In this document: positions 1 through 7,345 of the stretch, piece by piece | How the letters are laid out: each line of letters opens with the position of its first letter | Numbering within the stretch: the stretch's first letter is position 1 | NCBI RefSeq assembly: GCF_900114155.1 | Contig: NZ_FOSC01000012.1 | Location: forward strand, 62,001-126,000 | Length of the DNA stretch: 64,000 nucleotides | Direction of reading: 5' to 3' | Source of the DNA: Marinobacter persicus | GTDB lineage: Bacteria; Pseudomonadota; Gammaproteobacteria; Pseudomonadales; Oleiphilaceae | The notes under the pieces: model-generated | Told to the model about the DNA's origin: nothing | What the model saw: only the letters and a program-made list of their open reading frames with translations | Database searches by the model: none | Position numbers and translations under genes: made by a program

Positions 1-944
1 CCCCAGGCCGTTTGATGGATTTGTATCAGCAGAACGCCGTGCGTTTTGATGAAGTGGAAATCCTGGTACTGGACGAAGCCGACCGCATGCTGGACATGGG
101 CTTTATCCGCGACATCCGCAAGATTCTTGCGATGCTGCCGCCCAAGCGCCAGAATCTGCTGTTTTCCGCGACTTTCTCCGGCGAGATCCGCAAGCTGGCC
201 GAAGGGCTGCTGCATAATCCGGTTCAGGTGGAAGTGGCGGCCCGTAACACCACCGCCGAAAAGGTGAAGCAGTCTGTTTACCCGGTGGACCAGAGCCAGA
301 AAACCGCGCTACTGAGCAAACTGGTGCGTGACAACGCCTGGGAGCAGGTGCTGGTGTTTACCCGCACCAAGCACGGCGCCAACCGCCTGACCCAGAAGCT
401 GGAGCGGGACGGTATTACCGCCGCCGCTATCCATGGCAACAAGTCCCAGGGTGCCCGCACCCGGGCGCTGTCCAACTTCAAAGCGGGTGAAGTGCGCGTG
501 TTGGTAGCGACCGACATCGCCGCCCGTGGTCTGGACATCAAGCAGCTGCCGCAGGTGGTGAACTTTGAGCTGCCGAATGTGCCGGAAGACTACGTTCACC
601 GCATCGGCCGCACCGGCCGTGCGGGCGAGAGTGGCCATGCGCTGTCACTGGTCAGTGCCGATGAAGGCAAGCAACTGGCGGGCATCGAGAAGCTGATTAA
701 AAAGCAGCTGCCGCGCACGGAAATCGAAGGCTTCGAGCCGCAGAACAACCTGCCGGTGAAGCCCAAGGCCAAGGCCGACCCGAGCAAGGCCCGGGGCCGC
801 AAGCCTCAGGGTGCCAACAAGGGCAAGAGCTTTGGCCCGAAACCGGCGGGCCGTTCAGGTGCCGGTCGCGGCCGGGGTGGCGCCGGCGGCGCGGGACAGG
901 CTCAGGGCAGAGGCCGTCCGGGTCAGCAGCGCCGTAGCGCCTGA
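1..944 (+). CDS. rhlE: ATP-dependent RNA helicase RhlE, 5' end cut by window
   Basis: C-terminal two thirds of a DEAD-box RNA helicase; the reading frame is open from base 3 and already inside motif Ib (PGRL), so the true start lies left of the window. Visible motifs in order: DEAD box in [16 protein letters not shown] (motif III), motif V region [11 protein letters not shown], motif [12 protein letters not shown]. These unwind RNA duplexes using ATP. The last 60 or so residues form a basic Gly/Arg/Lys-rich tail, typical of the RhlE group and likely an RNA-binding extension. Followed directly by a strong terminator. RhlE rather than SrmB or DbpA is inferred from the LDMGF sequence after the DEAD box and the tail type. 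Confidence 0.9.
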   Translation, partial: PGRLMDLYQQNAVRFDEVEILVLDEADRMLDMGFIRDIRKILAMLPPKRQNLLFSATFSGEIRKLAEGLLHNPVQVEVAARNTTAEKVKQSVYPVDQSQKTALLSKLVRDNAWEQVLVFTRTKHGANRLTQKLERDGITAAAIHGNKSQGARTRALSNFKAGEVRVLVATDIAARGLDIKQLPQVVNFELPNVPEDYVHRIGRTGRAGESGHALSLVSADEGKQLAGIEKLIKKQLPRTEIEGFEPQNNLPVKPKAKADPSKARGRKPQGANKGKSFGPKPAGRSGAGRGRGGAGGAGQAQGRGRPGQQRRSA

Positions 945-963
945 TAGCCGGATTTCGTGAAAT

Positions 964-1001
964 AAAAAACGGGCAGGGTGCCAAAACCCTGCCCGTTTTT
1001 T
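964..1001 (+). terminator. Rho-independent terminator of rhlE
   Basis: Inverted repeat AACGGGCAGGGT / ACCCTGCCCGTT with a short loop and A/T runs on both sides (six T at the 3' side). It lies 20 bp after the rhlE stop and could work in both directions. Confidence 0.9.
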
Positions 1002-1030
1002 GTTATCCGTAATCTGGGTTCTCCAGACAC

Positions 1031-1055
1031 AAAAAAGCGGGGCCGAAGCCCCGCT
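1031..1055 (-). terminator. Rho-independent terminator of ompW
   Basis: On the minus strand AGCGGGGC-TTCG-GCCCCGCT followed by a T run: a stable stem with a UUCG loop, 56 bp past the ompW stop codon. Together with the rhlE terminator it separates the two convergent genes. Confidence 0.9.
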
Positions 1056-1110
1056 CAGGAGAACGCACCATGGCAGCCGTCAGGTCCGAGGCTGCCGGGT
1101 ACGGGGATGC

Positions 1111-1842
1111 TTAGAACTTGTAGGTCATACCGATCATGTAGACCATCGGGTCGATTTCTACTTCGAATTCGTCGGTTTTTGCGGACGTTCCATTGTCAAA
1201 ATCAGCTGTAACGGTTGCGTCAGTGTTGATGTCAGCCCACCAGAGGGCAGCGTTCAGACCAAAGTTGTCACTCAGCATGTAATCCATGCCGAGCTCAACT
1301 GCTACGCCTACACTGTCATCAAGGTCGAGAGACGTTCCTGTAACATTACCTAGTGACTTGTACTCATCTGCTACAGCGCCAGTCAATGTATCAGAAGTTT
1401 TTTCTTCGAAGAAAACGGTATAGTTAATACCAATACCCGCATACGGCTGGAACTTGGAAGAAGAACTCATCGGGAAATATTGCAGAGTGATCGTGGGTGG
1501 CAAGTGCTTGGTTTCACCCAGATTAAGATCACTGGAAAGGTCTCCGCCCCCATTGATGTCGTGCTTAAAGGGAGTTGCAGCTAGAATTCCCAAACCCAAG
1601 TTCTCGGTAAACATGTAGGTGGCACGGATCCCTAGCTGGGTATTGGAATCAACAGTTACCTTGGAATCAGCACCGGAAAGTAGCGGATTGCCCCCCAGGG
1701 TGATTGAGTCACTAGAATCATCCGGCGCCACATGCACCGCACCGCCACGAACTACAAAATTACCAGCCTCAAACGCCTGGGCAGCCGGAGCGACTGCCAT
1801 GACTGCTGCTGCCAGAACGCCTACTTTGAAACTACGGGACAT
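1111..1842 (-). CDS. ompW: OmpW family outer-membrane protein
   Basis: 243-residue outer-membrane beta-barrel of the OmpW/OprG family. A signal peptide is visible (MSRSFKVGVLAAAVMAVAPAAQA, cleaved before FEAGN), then alternating amphipathic strands, and a C-terminal Phe (MTYKF) as recognised by the Bam machinery. The family makes eight-stranded barrels thought to let small hydrophobic molecules reach the outer membrane. The start has GAGGAG upstream (ACACGAGGAGTAAAGGCT-ATG). Single-gene unit: own terminator downstream, own promoter with a possible FNR/Anr site upstream. The cargo cannot be told from sequence. Confidence 0.9.
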   Translation of the reverse strand: MSRSFKVGVLAAAVMAVAPAAQAFEAGNFVVRGGAVHVAPDDSSDSITLGGNPLLSGADSKVTVDSNTQLGIRATYMFTENLGLGILAATPFKHDINGGGDLSSDLNLGETKHLPPTITLQYFPMSSSSKFQPYAGIGINYTVFFEEKTSDTLTGAVADEYKSLGNVTGTSLDLDDSVGVAVELGMDYMLSDNFGLNAALWWADINTDATVTADFDNGTSAKTDEFEVEIDPMVYMIGMTYKF

Positions 1843-1879
1843 AGCCTTTACTCCTCGTGTATGAATAATCTATGACCGT

Positions 1880-1920
1880 AATGTAATCCCCATGGCCTCA
1901 GGGATCTTGATTTAGCGCAA
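1880..1920 (-). promoter_or_regulatory. Candidate FNR/Anr-activated promoter of ompW
   Basis: TTGAT-TTAG-CGCAA at 1907-1920 matches one full half-site and three of five bases of the other half of the FNR/Anr box (TTGAT-N4-ATCAA). On the minus strand a -10-like TACATT lies at 1885-1880, giving a start near 1873 and placing the box centre about 41 bp upstream, the class II activator position. E. coli ompW and P. aeruginosa oprG are known to be oxygen-regulated. No good -35 is seen, which fits an activator-dependent promoter. Confidence 0.4.
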
Positions 1921-2119
1921 GAAATGATTGCGCTGACGGGAACTCGCTGAGAACCGTTGATGCAACTCAAAAAAACGGCGGCTGCTCACCGGTGTATTGC
2001 TTGCTATGTTTTTTCGGGTTTCACGGGCTCCAATGAGTAAAAGCCTGCGTATACTGCTACCAAGGCTGGTAATTAAAAGCTCGCTAAATTTTTGTACCCC
2101 CTTTTATCTGTGAGGCTTT

Positions 2120-3232
2120 ATGACGTTGAATCTGGACCCGCTGTTTCAGCCCTTTGATCTGGGCAGGTTGCACCTGCGCAATCGCGTAGCCATGGCGCCG
2201 ATGACCCGGAATTTCTCGCCCCGGGGCATTCCGGGCGAGGATGTAGTGGCCTATTATCGCCGGCGTGCCGAGGCTGGTATCGGCCTGATCATCACCGAAG
2301 GCACGGTGGTCAATCACCCGGCCGCGAACGGTTACCCGGATGTGCCGGCGTTTCATGGCGAGCAGGCCCTGGCCGGCTGGAAGCAGGTGGCGGATGCGGT
2401 GCATCAGGCCGGCGGTGCGATTTTCCCCCAGTTGTGGCATGTGGGCGCGGTGCGCAAGGAAGGCATGGAGCCGGACCCGCAGGTGCCTGGTTTCAGCCCG
2501 TCTGGCCTTTATTCACCGGGCAAACCCAACGGCAAGGCCATGACCCGGGAAGACATCCGCGATGTGGTCAAGGCTTTTGGTCAGGCCGCTGCCGATGCCA
2601 GGGCCCTGGGTTTTGACGGGGTGGAAATCCACGGTGCGCACGGTTACCTCCTGGACCAGTTTTTGTGGGAAGGTACCAACCAGCGCGAGGATGAATACGG
2701 CGGCAGTATGGAAAACCGTCTGCGCATCGTCGTGGAGGTGATTGAAGAAGTCCGCCGCTGCGTGGGTCCGGATTTCCCCATCATGCTGCGCTTCTCTCAG
2801 TGGAAAATGCAGGATTACGAAGCCAGGCTGGCGCATACACCGGATGAGCTGGAGGCGTTTCTCAAGCCGCTGTCCGAGGCCGGTGTGGATATCTTCCACG
2901 CTTCCACCCGCCGTTTCTGGGAACCGGAATTCGAGGGTTCGAACCTGAACCTGGCCGGCTGGACCCAGAAGCTCACCGGCAAGCCGGCGATGTCGGTGGG
3001 CAGTGTCGGTCTGACGGAGGATTTCATCAGTGGCACGTTCGCCAGTGAGAAGGAATCGGTGGAACGTTCAGGCCTGGACGAGCTGGCCGAGCGCATGGCC
3101 AATCACGAGTTTGAGCTGATTGCGGTGGGCCGGGCGCTGCTGCAGGACCCGTACTGGTTGCAAAAGGTGAAGGACGGGCGCCTGGATGAGATCAAGGATT
3201 TCTCCAAAAGCGCGCTTGGCAAGCTTTACTGA
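2120..3232 (+). CDS. NADH:flavin oxidoreductase, Old Yellow Enzyme family
   Basis: 370-residue FMN-dependent ene-reductase-type TIM barrel. Seen: N-terminal LFQPFDLGRLHLRNRVAMAP, TEGTVV, the HxxH-like active-site stretch HGAHGYLLDQFL near residue 175, and GGSMENRLR; the C-terminal part has the phosphate-binding VGRALLQDP. The family reduces activated C=C bonds or nitro groups with NAD(P)H through bound FMN. Lacks the extra FeS/FAD domains of 2,4-dienoyl-CoA reductase. Start ATG follows TGTGAGG. Monocistronic, ending at a bidirectional terminator. The physiological substrate is unknown. Confidence 0.85.
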   Translation: MTLNLDPLFQPFDLGRLHLRNRVAMAPMTRNFSPRGIPGEDVVAYYRRRAEAGIGLIITEGTVVNHPAANGYPDVPAFHGEQALAGWKQVADAVHQAGGAIFPQLWHVGAVRKEGMEPDPQVPGFSPSGLYSPGKPNGKAMTREDIRDVVKAFGQAAADARALGFDGVEIHGAHGYLLDQFLWEGTNQREDEYGGSMENRLRIVVEVIEEVRRCVGPDFPIMLRFSQWKMQDYEARLAHTPDELEAFLKPLSEAGVDIFHASTRRFWEPEFEGSNLNLAGWTQKLTGKPAMSVGSVGLTEDFISGTFASEKESVERSGLDELAERMANHEFELIAVGRALLQDPYWLQKVKDGRLDEIKDFSKSALGKLY

Positions 3233-3258
3233 TTCGCTGTTACTGAACCTGTAAAAAC

Positions 3259-3294
3259 AAAAAAGCCGCAACCCCGAGGGACTGCGGCTTTTTT
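3259..3294. terminator. Bidirectional terminator between convergent genes
   Basis: AAAAAAGCCGCA ... TGCGGCTTTTTT with a 12-nt loop. A runs on one side and T runs on the other let it serve both the oxidoreductase (+) and the CoA-transferase (-). Confidence 0.85.
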
Positions 3295-3325
3295 CATCGG
3301 TTTCGATGCGTGAACCCGAAGGCTC

Positions 3326-4837
3326 TTACATCTTGCCGGTTTCTTCGAAGTTCTCGTGCCAGCTCAGGGCTTCCGCCAGGTTGTGCGGAGTGTGCTGGCC
3401 ACGGCCGTTCTTGGTGGCGCGCTCGAAGTAGTCGAGCAGGCGGTCACGGTAGTCCGGGTGCGCACACTTGTTGATCACTTCCAGGGCACGCTTGCGCGGG
3501 CACAGGCCACGCAGGTCGGCCAGACCCTGCTCGGTCACGATAACCTGTACGTCGTGCTCGGTGTGGTCCACGTGGGAAACCATCGGCACGATGGTGGAGA
3601 TAGCGCCACCTTTAGCCAGGGACGGGGTCATGAAGATGGACAGGTAGCCGTTCCGGGCGAAGTCGCCGGAGCCGCCGATACCGTTCATCACACGAGTACC
3701 CATCACGTGAGTGGAGTTCACGTTGCCGTAGATGTCGGCTTCGATCATACCGTTCATGGCGATGATGCCAAGACGACGGATCACTTCCGGGTGGTTACTC
3801 ACTTCCTGCTGACGCAGCATGATGCGGTCTTTGTACTCTTCGATGTTCTCGGCCAGCTCCTGGTTGGCTTCCGGGCTCAGGGAGAACGAGGTACAGGAGG
3901 CCATCTTCAGGGTGCCGGACTTCAGCATTTCCAGCATGCCGTCCTGCAGCACTTCGGTGTAGGAAGTCAGGTTCTTGTAAGGACCGTCGTTCAGGCCAGC
4001 CAGTACGGCGTTGGCGATGTTGCCCACACCAGACTGGATCGGCAGCAGTTCCTTCGGCAGACGACCGGCTTTGATTTCGTCATCGAAGAACTGGAGGATG
4101 TTCTGGGCGATCTGCTTGGACGCCTCATCCGGCTCGCTGAAGCTGGAGTTGCGGTCGGTTGAGTTGGTCTCAACGATGGCCGCGATCTTTTCTTTCGGGC
4201 ACTTGATGTACGGCGTACCAACGCGGTCTTCCGGCTTCAGAACCGGGATCGGCTTGCGGTGCGGAGGCAGGAAGTCTTCCTGGTAGATGTCGTGCATGCC
4301 TTCCAGGCCGGCCGGCTGGCCGTGGTTGACTTCGATGATCACTTTGTCGGCTACGTCGACCCAGGTCTTGTTGTTGCCCACGGACGACGACGGGATCAGG
4401 TGACCTTCCTCGGTGATGCCAACCACTTCAATAACGGCAACGGAGATTTTGCCGTAGAAACCGGCAGCTACGTCCGGACCCAGGTGGGACAGGTGCACGT
4501 CCATGTAGTCCATGCGGCCTTCGTTGATGTTCTTGCGGCCGATGGGATCACTCTGGTACGGGATACGGAAGGACATGCCGTTCACTTCAGACAGAACACC
4601 GTCCAGTTCCGGAGCGGTGGAAGCGCCGGTAAATACACCGATTTTGTATTCGGTGCCTTGCTCGCGCTGCTCGCGGATGTGATCGGCCAGAGCCTGCGGG
4701 ATGGCTTTCGGGTAGCCGGCACCGGTGAAACCACTCATGCCAACGTTTACACCGTTGGGGATCAGGGCAGCAGCCTCTTTGGCGCTCATGATGCGATCGT
4801 TCAGATCAGCACAACGAATTCTGGAAGCAGTAGACAT
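3326..4837 (-). CDS. Acetyl-CoA hydrolase / succinyl-CoA:acetate CoA-transferase family protein
   Basis: 503-residue cytoplasmic enzyme of the Cat1/AarC/YgfH family. Two related alpha/beta halves: the N-terminal half carries GMSGFTGAGYPKAIPQAL (residues about 33-50) and the CoA-transferase-like stretch IGVFTGAST; the C-terminal half carries SGVGNIANAVLAGL, MTPSLAKGGAISTIVP and TEQGLADLRGLCPRKRA. Family members move CoA between acetate and succinate (or propionate) or hydrolyse acetyl-CoA, linking acetate handling to the TCA cycle. Length is normal for the family. Start ATG follows CGGAG. Which of the two activities applies cannot be decided from sequence alone. Confidence 0.88.
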   Translation of the reverse strand: MSTASRIRCADLNDRIMSAKEAAALIPNGVNVGMSGFTGAGYPKAIPQALADHIREQREQGTEYKIGVFTGASTAPELDGVLSEVNGMSFRIPYQSDPIGRKNINEGRMDYMDVHLSHLGPDVAAGFYGKISVAVIEVVGITEEGHLIPSSSVGNNKTWVDVADKVIIEVNHGQPAGLEGMHDIYQEDFLPPHRKPIPVLKPEDRVGTPYIKCPKEKIAAIVETNSTDRNSSFSEPDEASKQIAQNILQFFDDEIKAGRLPKELLPIQSGVGNIANAVLAGLNDGPYKNLTSYTEVLQDGMLEMLKSGTLKMASCTSFSLSPEANQELAENIEEYKDRIMLRQQEVSNHPEVIRRLGIIAMNGMIEADIYGNVNSTHVMGTRVMNGIGGSGDFARNGYLSIFMTPSLAKGGAISTIVPMVSHVDHTEHDVQVIVTEQGLADLRGLCPRKRALEVINKCAHPDYRDRLLDYFERATKNGRGQHTPHNLAEALSWHENFEETGKM

Positions 4838-4936
4838 AGCAGCTCCGAGTTACTGTTGGTTTTTTGGGATTGTGTCTATCAAACAAAGGTGACTGTACCA
4901 TAGCCATAGGTAGTTATAGCTAAAACTGAAAAAAAT

Positions 4937-5794
4937 TTATACTAATTTCTGACGGCGCGTTTGACGCAGTCCGATCAGCACCAATGGCACGACAATCATC
5001 AGGCTTCCCACCATAAACCAGATATCCGGTATTTCGCCAAACCAGATCCAGCCAATGGCCACGGCCCATATCAGGCCGGTGTATTCGGCACTGGTCACCA
5101 GGTTGGCCTCCACCTGTTGGTAGGCCAGCAGAACGGTAATATTGTAGCCCAGAATCAGTGCGGCGGAACCGGCGGCGTTGATCAGCATGCCGGGGTTCCA
5201 GCTGGCCCCTTCCCACAGGGCCAGGGCACCGGCGGCGGGGATGATCAGCAGGTAGCTGAGAAACAGTTTGTGTACGGTGCTCTGGGTTCTGGGCAGCTGG
5301 CGCACCATGACGGCGTTGATGGCCAGGGCGCAGGCGGAGCCCAGGGCGGCAATCACGGCCCAGTTGAAGTCGGTGGGCCGCAGAATGATGAGGATGCCGG
5401 CAAAGCCGCTGAATACGGCGGTGACGCTGAGCGGTGTCAGGCTTTCACGGAAGAAGACGGCGGAGAGCACCATGACGATGATGGGGGCGCCGTAGAACAG
5501 AGCGTTGGCGGTGGCCAGGTGCAGGTTGGTCAGGGCGATGACCATGCAGACGATGCCGGCCAGGTGCACGTGGGAGCGGATGGCGTGGACTTTCAGGCCG
5601 TCGAGGAGGTGCTGGCGGTTGAACTTTCGGGCCAGGGGTAGCAGGAACAGCAGGGTCAGGATGCAGCGCATGAAGGCGAACTGGAATACGGGTGCGCCGG
5701 GTTCCAGGGTTTTGATGAATACATCCGAGCCGATGGCCATGGCGTTGCCGATGATCAGCAGCAGGATGGCGCTGTTTACGGTTTTTCCTGACAC
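4937..5794 (-). CDS. EamA/DMT-superfamily transporter
   Basis: 285-residue inner-membrane protein with about ten hydrophobic helices in two repeated EamA halves (for example LLLIIGNAMAIGSDVFIKTL at the N-terminus; LILGYNITVLLAYQQVEANL in the second half). The family exports small metabolites; substrate unknown. Start codon is GTG with a strong AAAGGAGG ten bases upstream. Divergent from a LysR gene, so a plausible target of that regulator, but repeat element R1 lies between them (40-150 bp upstream of this gene). Confidence 0.85.
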   Translation of the reverse strand: MSGKTVNSAILLLIIGNAMAIGSDVFIKTLEPGAPVFQFAFMRCILTLLFLLPLARKFNRQHLLDGLKVHAIRSHVHLAGIVCMVIALTNLHLATANALFYGAPIIVMVLSAVFFRESLTPLSVTAVFSGFAGILIILRPTDFNWAVIAALGSACALAINAVMVRQLPRTQSTVHKLFLSYLLIIPAAGALALWEGASWNPGMLINAAGSAALILGYNITVLLAYQQVEANLVTSAEYTGLIWAVAIGWIWFGEIPDIWFMVGSLMIVVPLVLIGLRQTRRQKLV

Positions 5795-5833
5795 TTCTTT
5801 TTAACCTCCTTTGACCTTCATGCTTCGGTGCAT

Positions 5834-5944
5834 GAGCGGGTTGGGGAAACGACTTCCGAAAACCGCTGCCAGTACTTCCCTGTACGCTTGTCTCAGCCAT
5901 CCCTGGCTTCAAACATTTTCGGAAGTCGTTTCCCCAACCCGCTC
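5834..5944 (-). repeat. Palindromic element R1 (subfamily A)
   Basis: 111 bp. Perfect 29-bp inverted repeat 5834-5862 / 5916-5944 around a 53-nt core. Inner stem CTTCCGAAAA/TTTTCGGAAG is shared with R3 and R7; the outer 19 bp are unique to this copy. The core matches the reverse complement of R3 at 47 of 53 positions and holds GTAC-N6-GTAC and AGCCA-TCCC-TGGCT hairpins. Strand is given relative to the motif GGATGGCGGAG. Sits in the divergent eamA/lysR intergenic region. Confidence 0.95.
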
Positions 5945-5984
5945 CCTGAACTGCGGTGGTGAGTCTACGAGTCTGCTAGTATTT

Positions 5985-6009
5985 GGTGAAATGATCATTA
6001 TTCTTCACC
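5985..6009 (+). promoter_or_regulatory. Candidate LysR operator, dyad GGTGAA-N13-TTCACC
   Basis: GGTGAA at 5985-5990 and TTCACC at 6004-6009 form a dyad with TGATCA between, ending 18 bp before the lysR start. LysR-type regulators commonly bind such interrupted dyads at their own promoter. No experimental consensus is available, so this is an inference. Confidence 0.4.
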
Positions 6010-6027
6010 TATTAGAAAATTCGATAC

Positions 6028-6975
6028 ATGAAGCTCCCTCCGTTAAAAGCCCTACCCGTTTTCGAAGCTGTTGCCCGCCTGAAAAGCTTTTCAGCCGCCG
6101 CCGGGGAGCTGTCGATTACCCAGAGTGCGGTGAGTCACCAGATCAAGCAGCTGGAAACCTATCTGGGCGAGCAGTTGTTCTGGCGTTCGGGGCGGTCGGT
6201 GACGTTGACCGATGAAGGGCGGCAGTACTTTGATGCCATCAGCTCGGCGTTGTTGCAGGTGGAGCGGGCCAGTGAGCAATTGCTGGGGCATGAGCAGTCG
6301 CGCATTCGCCTGTCGGTGTTCAGCTCCTTTGCCGTGCGCTGGCTGGTGCCCCGGTTGCCGTATCTGCAACGTCGGCATCCGCAATTGGACCTGGCGCTGG
6401 AGATGAGTAGCGAGAATCCGGTGCTGTCGGAGCGGGTGGCGGATTGTTTCATCACCATTTATCCGACCGTGCCCGCCTACAGTTACGAGCATCTGTACAC
6501 CGAGAGGCTGTTCCCGGTGTGCAGTCAGGATTACTGGCAGCGTATTCGCCGGGAGCTGGGCCGTAACGCCGAGCCGGAGGGGCGGGGTGAGAAGCCGGTA
6601 TCTGCGGAGGACATTGCCCGGTTTCCGTTGTTGTCGACTCACAGCATTTTCGACAAACCGGCCGGTGACTGGGAGGCCTGGTTTCGGGAAATTGGTGAGC
6701 CTGTTCCCGAGTCGGCACGGGTTCAGCACTTCAGCCACATGCTGCTGGCTCTGGAGGCTGCCCGTTTTCACCAGGGTATCGCGCTGACCAACGATTACAT
6801 GCTCAGTACCCGGAAGGATTCAGAGGATTTCGTGCGTTTGCCCACGCATTCGGTGATTACCGGCGACAAGTTCTATTTTGCCTGGAAAACCAGCCGGCGG
6901 CATGAGAAGGGGATTCAGCTGTTGCGGCGCTGGTTGGTGAATGAAGCGGTCCGGGGTGGCCTTCGGGGGGAATAG
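6028..6975 (+). CDS. LysR-family transcriptional regulator, GcvA-like
   Basis: 315 residues. N-terminal winged helix-turn-helix at about 6-65 (LKALPVFEAVARLKSFSAAA, then SITQSAVSHQIKQLE, then DEGRQYFDAI), then a substrate-binding-like effector domain. The PPLKALPVFEAVAR opening and overall length resemble GcvA/AmpR-group regulators. Divergent from the EamA transporter gene, which LysR logic makes the first candidate target. Effector unknown. The next 370 bp downstream hold only repeats R2 and R3. Confidence 0.85.
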   Translation: MKLPPLKALPVFEAVARLKSFSAAAGELSITQSAVSHQIKQLETYLGEQLFWRSGRSVTLTDEGRQYFDAISSALLQVERASEQLLGHEQSRIRLSVFSSFAVRWLVPRLPYLQRRHPQLDLALEMSSENPVLSERVADCFITIYPTVPAYSYEHLYTERLFPVCSQDYWQRIRRELGRNAEPEGRGEKPVSAEDIARFPLLSTHSIFDKPAGDWEAWFREIGEPVPESARVQHFSHMLLALEAARFHQGIALTNDYMLSTRKDSEDFVRLPTHSVITGDKFYFAWKTSRRHEKGIQLLRRWLVNEAVRGGLRGE

Positions 6976-7010
6976 TCGGTTTTGGCCATGGTCTGCTTGT
7001 TTGTGTGCGT

Positions 7011-7119
7011 TGAGCAGGGCGGGGTGTCTGTCCGGAAAGCGCCTCGAGACTCCCTGTGCGGCTTATGCTCCGCCATCCATGGCTCCGCAAATTTCCGGAC
7101 AGACACCCCGCCCCGCTCA
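7011..7119 (-). repeat. Palindromic element R2 (divergent member)
   Basis: 109 bp. Arms 7011-7038 / 7092-7119 pair at 27 of 28 positions around a 53-nt core. Inner stem is TCCGGAAA/TTTCCGGA, unlike both main subfamilies. The core keeps the CTCCGCCATCCATGGCT segment and TCCCTGTGCGG but has diverged elsewhere. Lies between convergent lysR and fadE, 80 bp from R3. Confidence 0.9.
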
Positions 7120-7198
7120 AATCGAACTTGGCAGTTATCGCCATTACTACTTGGACTCGGTCTCACTTTTCCGGGTTGAGGCCCGCGTGAGGTTGTAC

Positions 7199-7309
7199 GT
7201 GAGTATGTGGGGTGGAGCTTCCGAAAATGTTCGTAGCCATGGATGGCGGAGACAAGCGTACAAGGAAGTACTTGCAGCGGTTTTCGGAAGCTCCACCCCA
7301 CATACTCAC
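7199..7309 (+). repeat. Palindromic element R3 (subfamily A)
   Basis: 111 bp. Perfect 29-bp inverted repeat 7199-7227 / 7281-7309. Inner stem CTTCCGAAAA. The 53-nt core (7228-7280) is identical to that of R7 except for one base, although the outer stems of R3 and R7 are unrelated. Ends 36 bp before the fadE stop codon. The whole 6976-7345 gap has no gene; it is R2, an 80-bp spacer and R3. Confidence 0.95.
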
Positions 7310-7345
7310 AGGCCCCCAAGAATAGAGGGCCTGCAAGCCAGAGGG

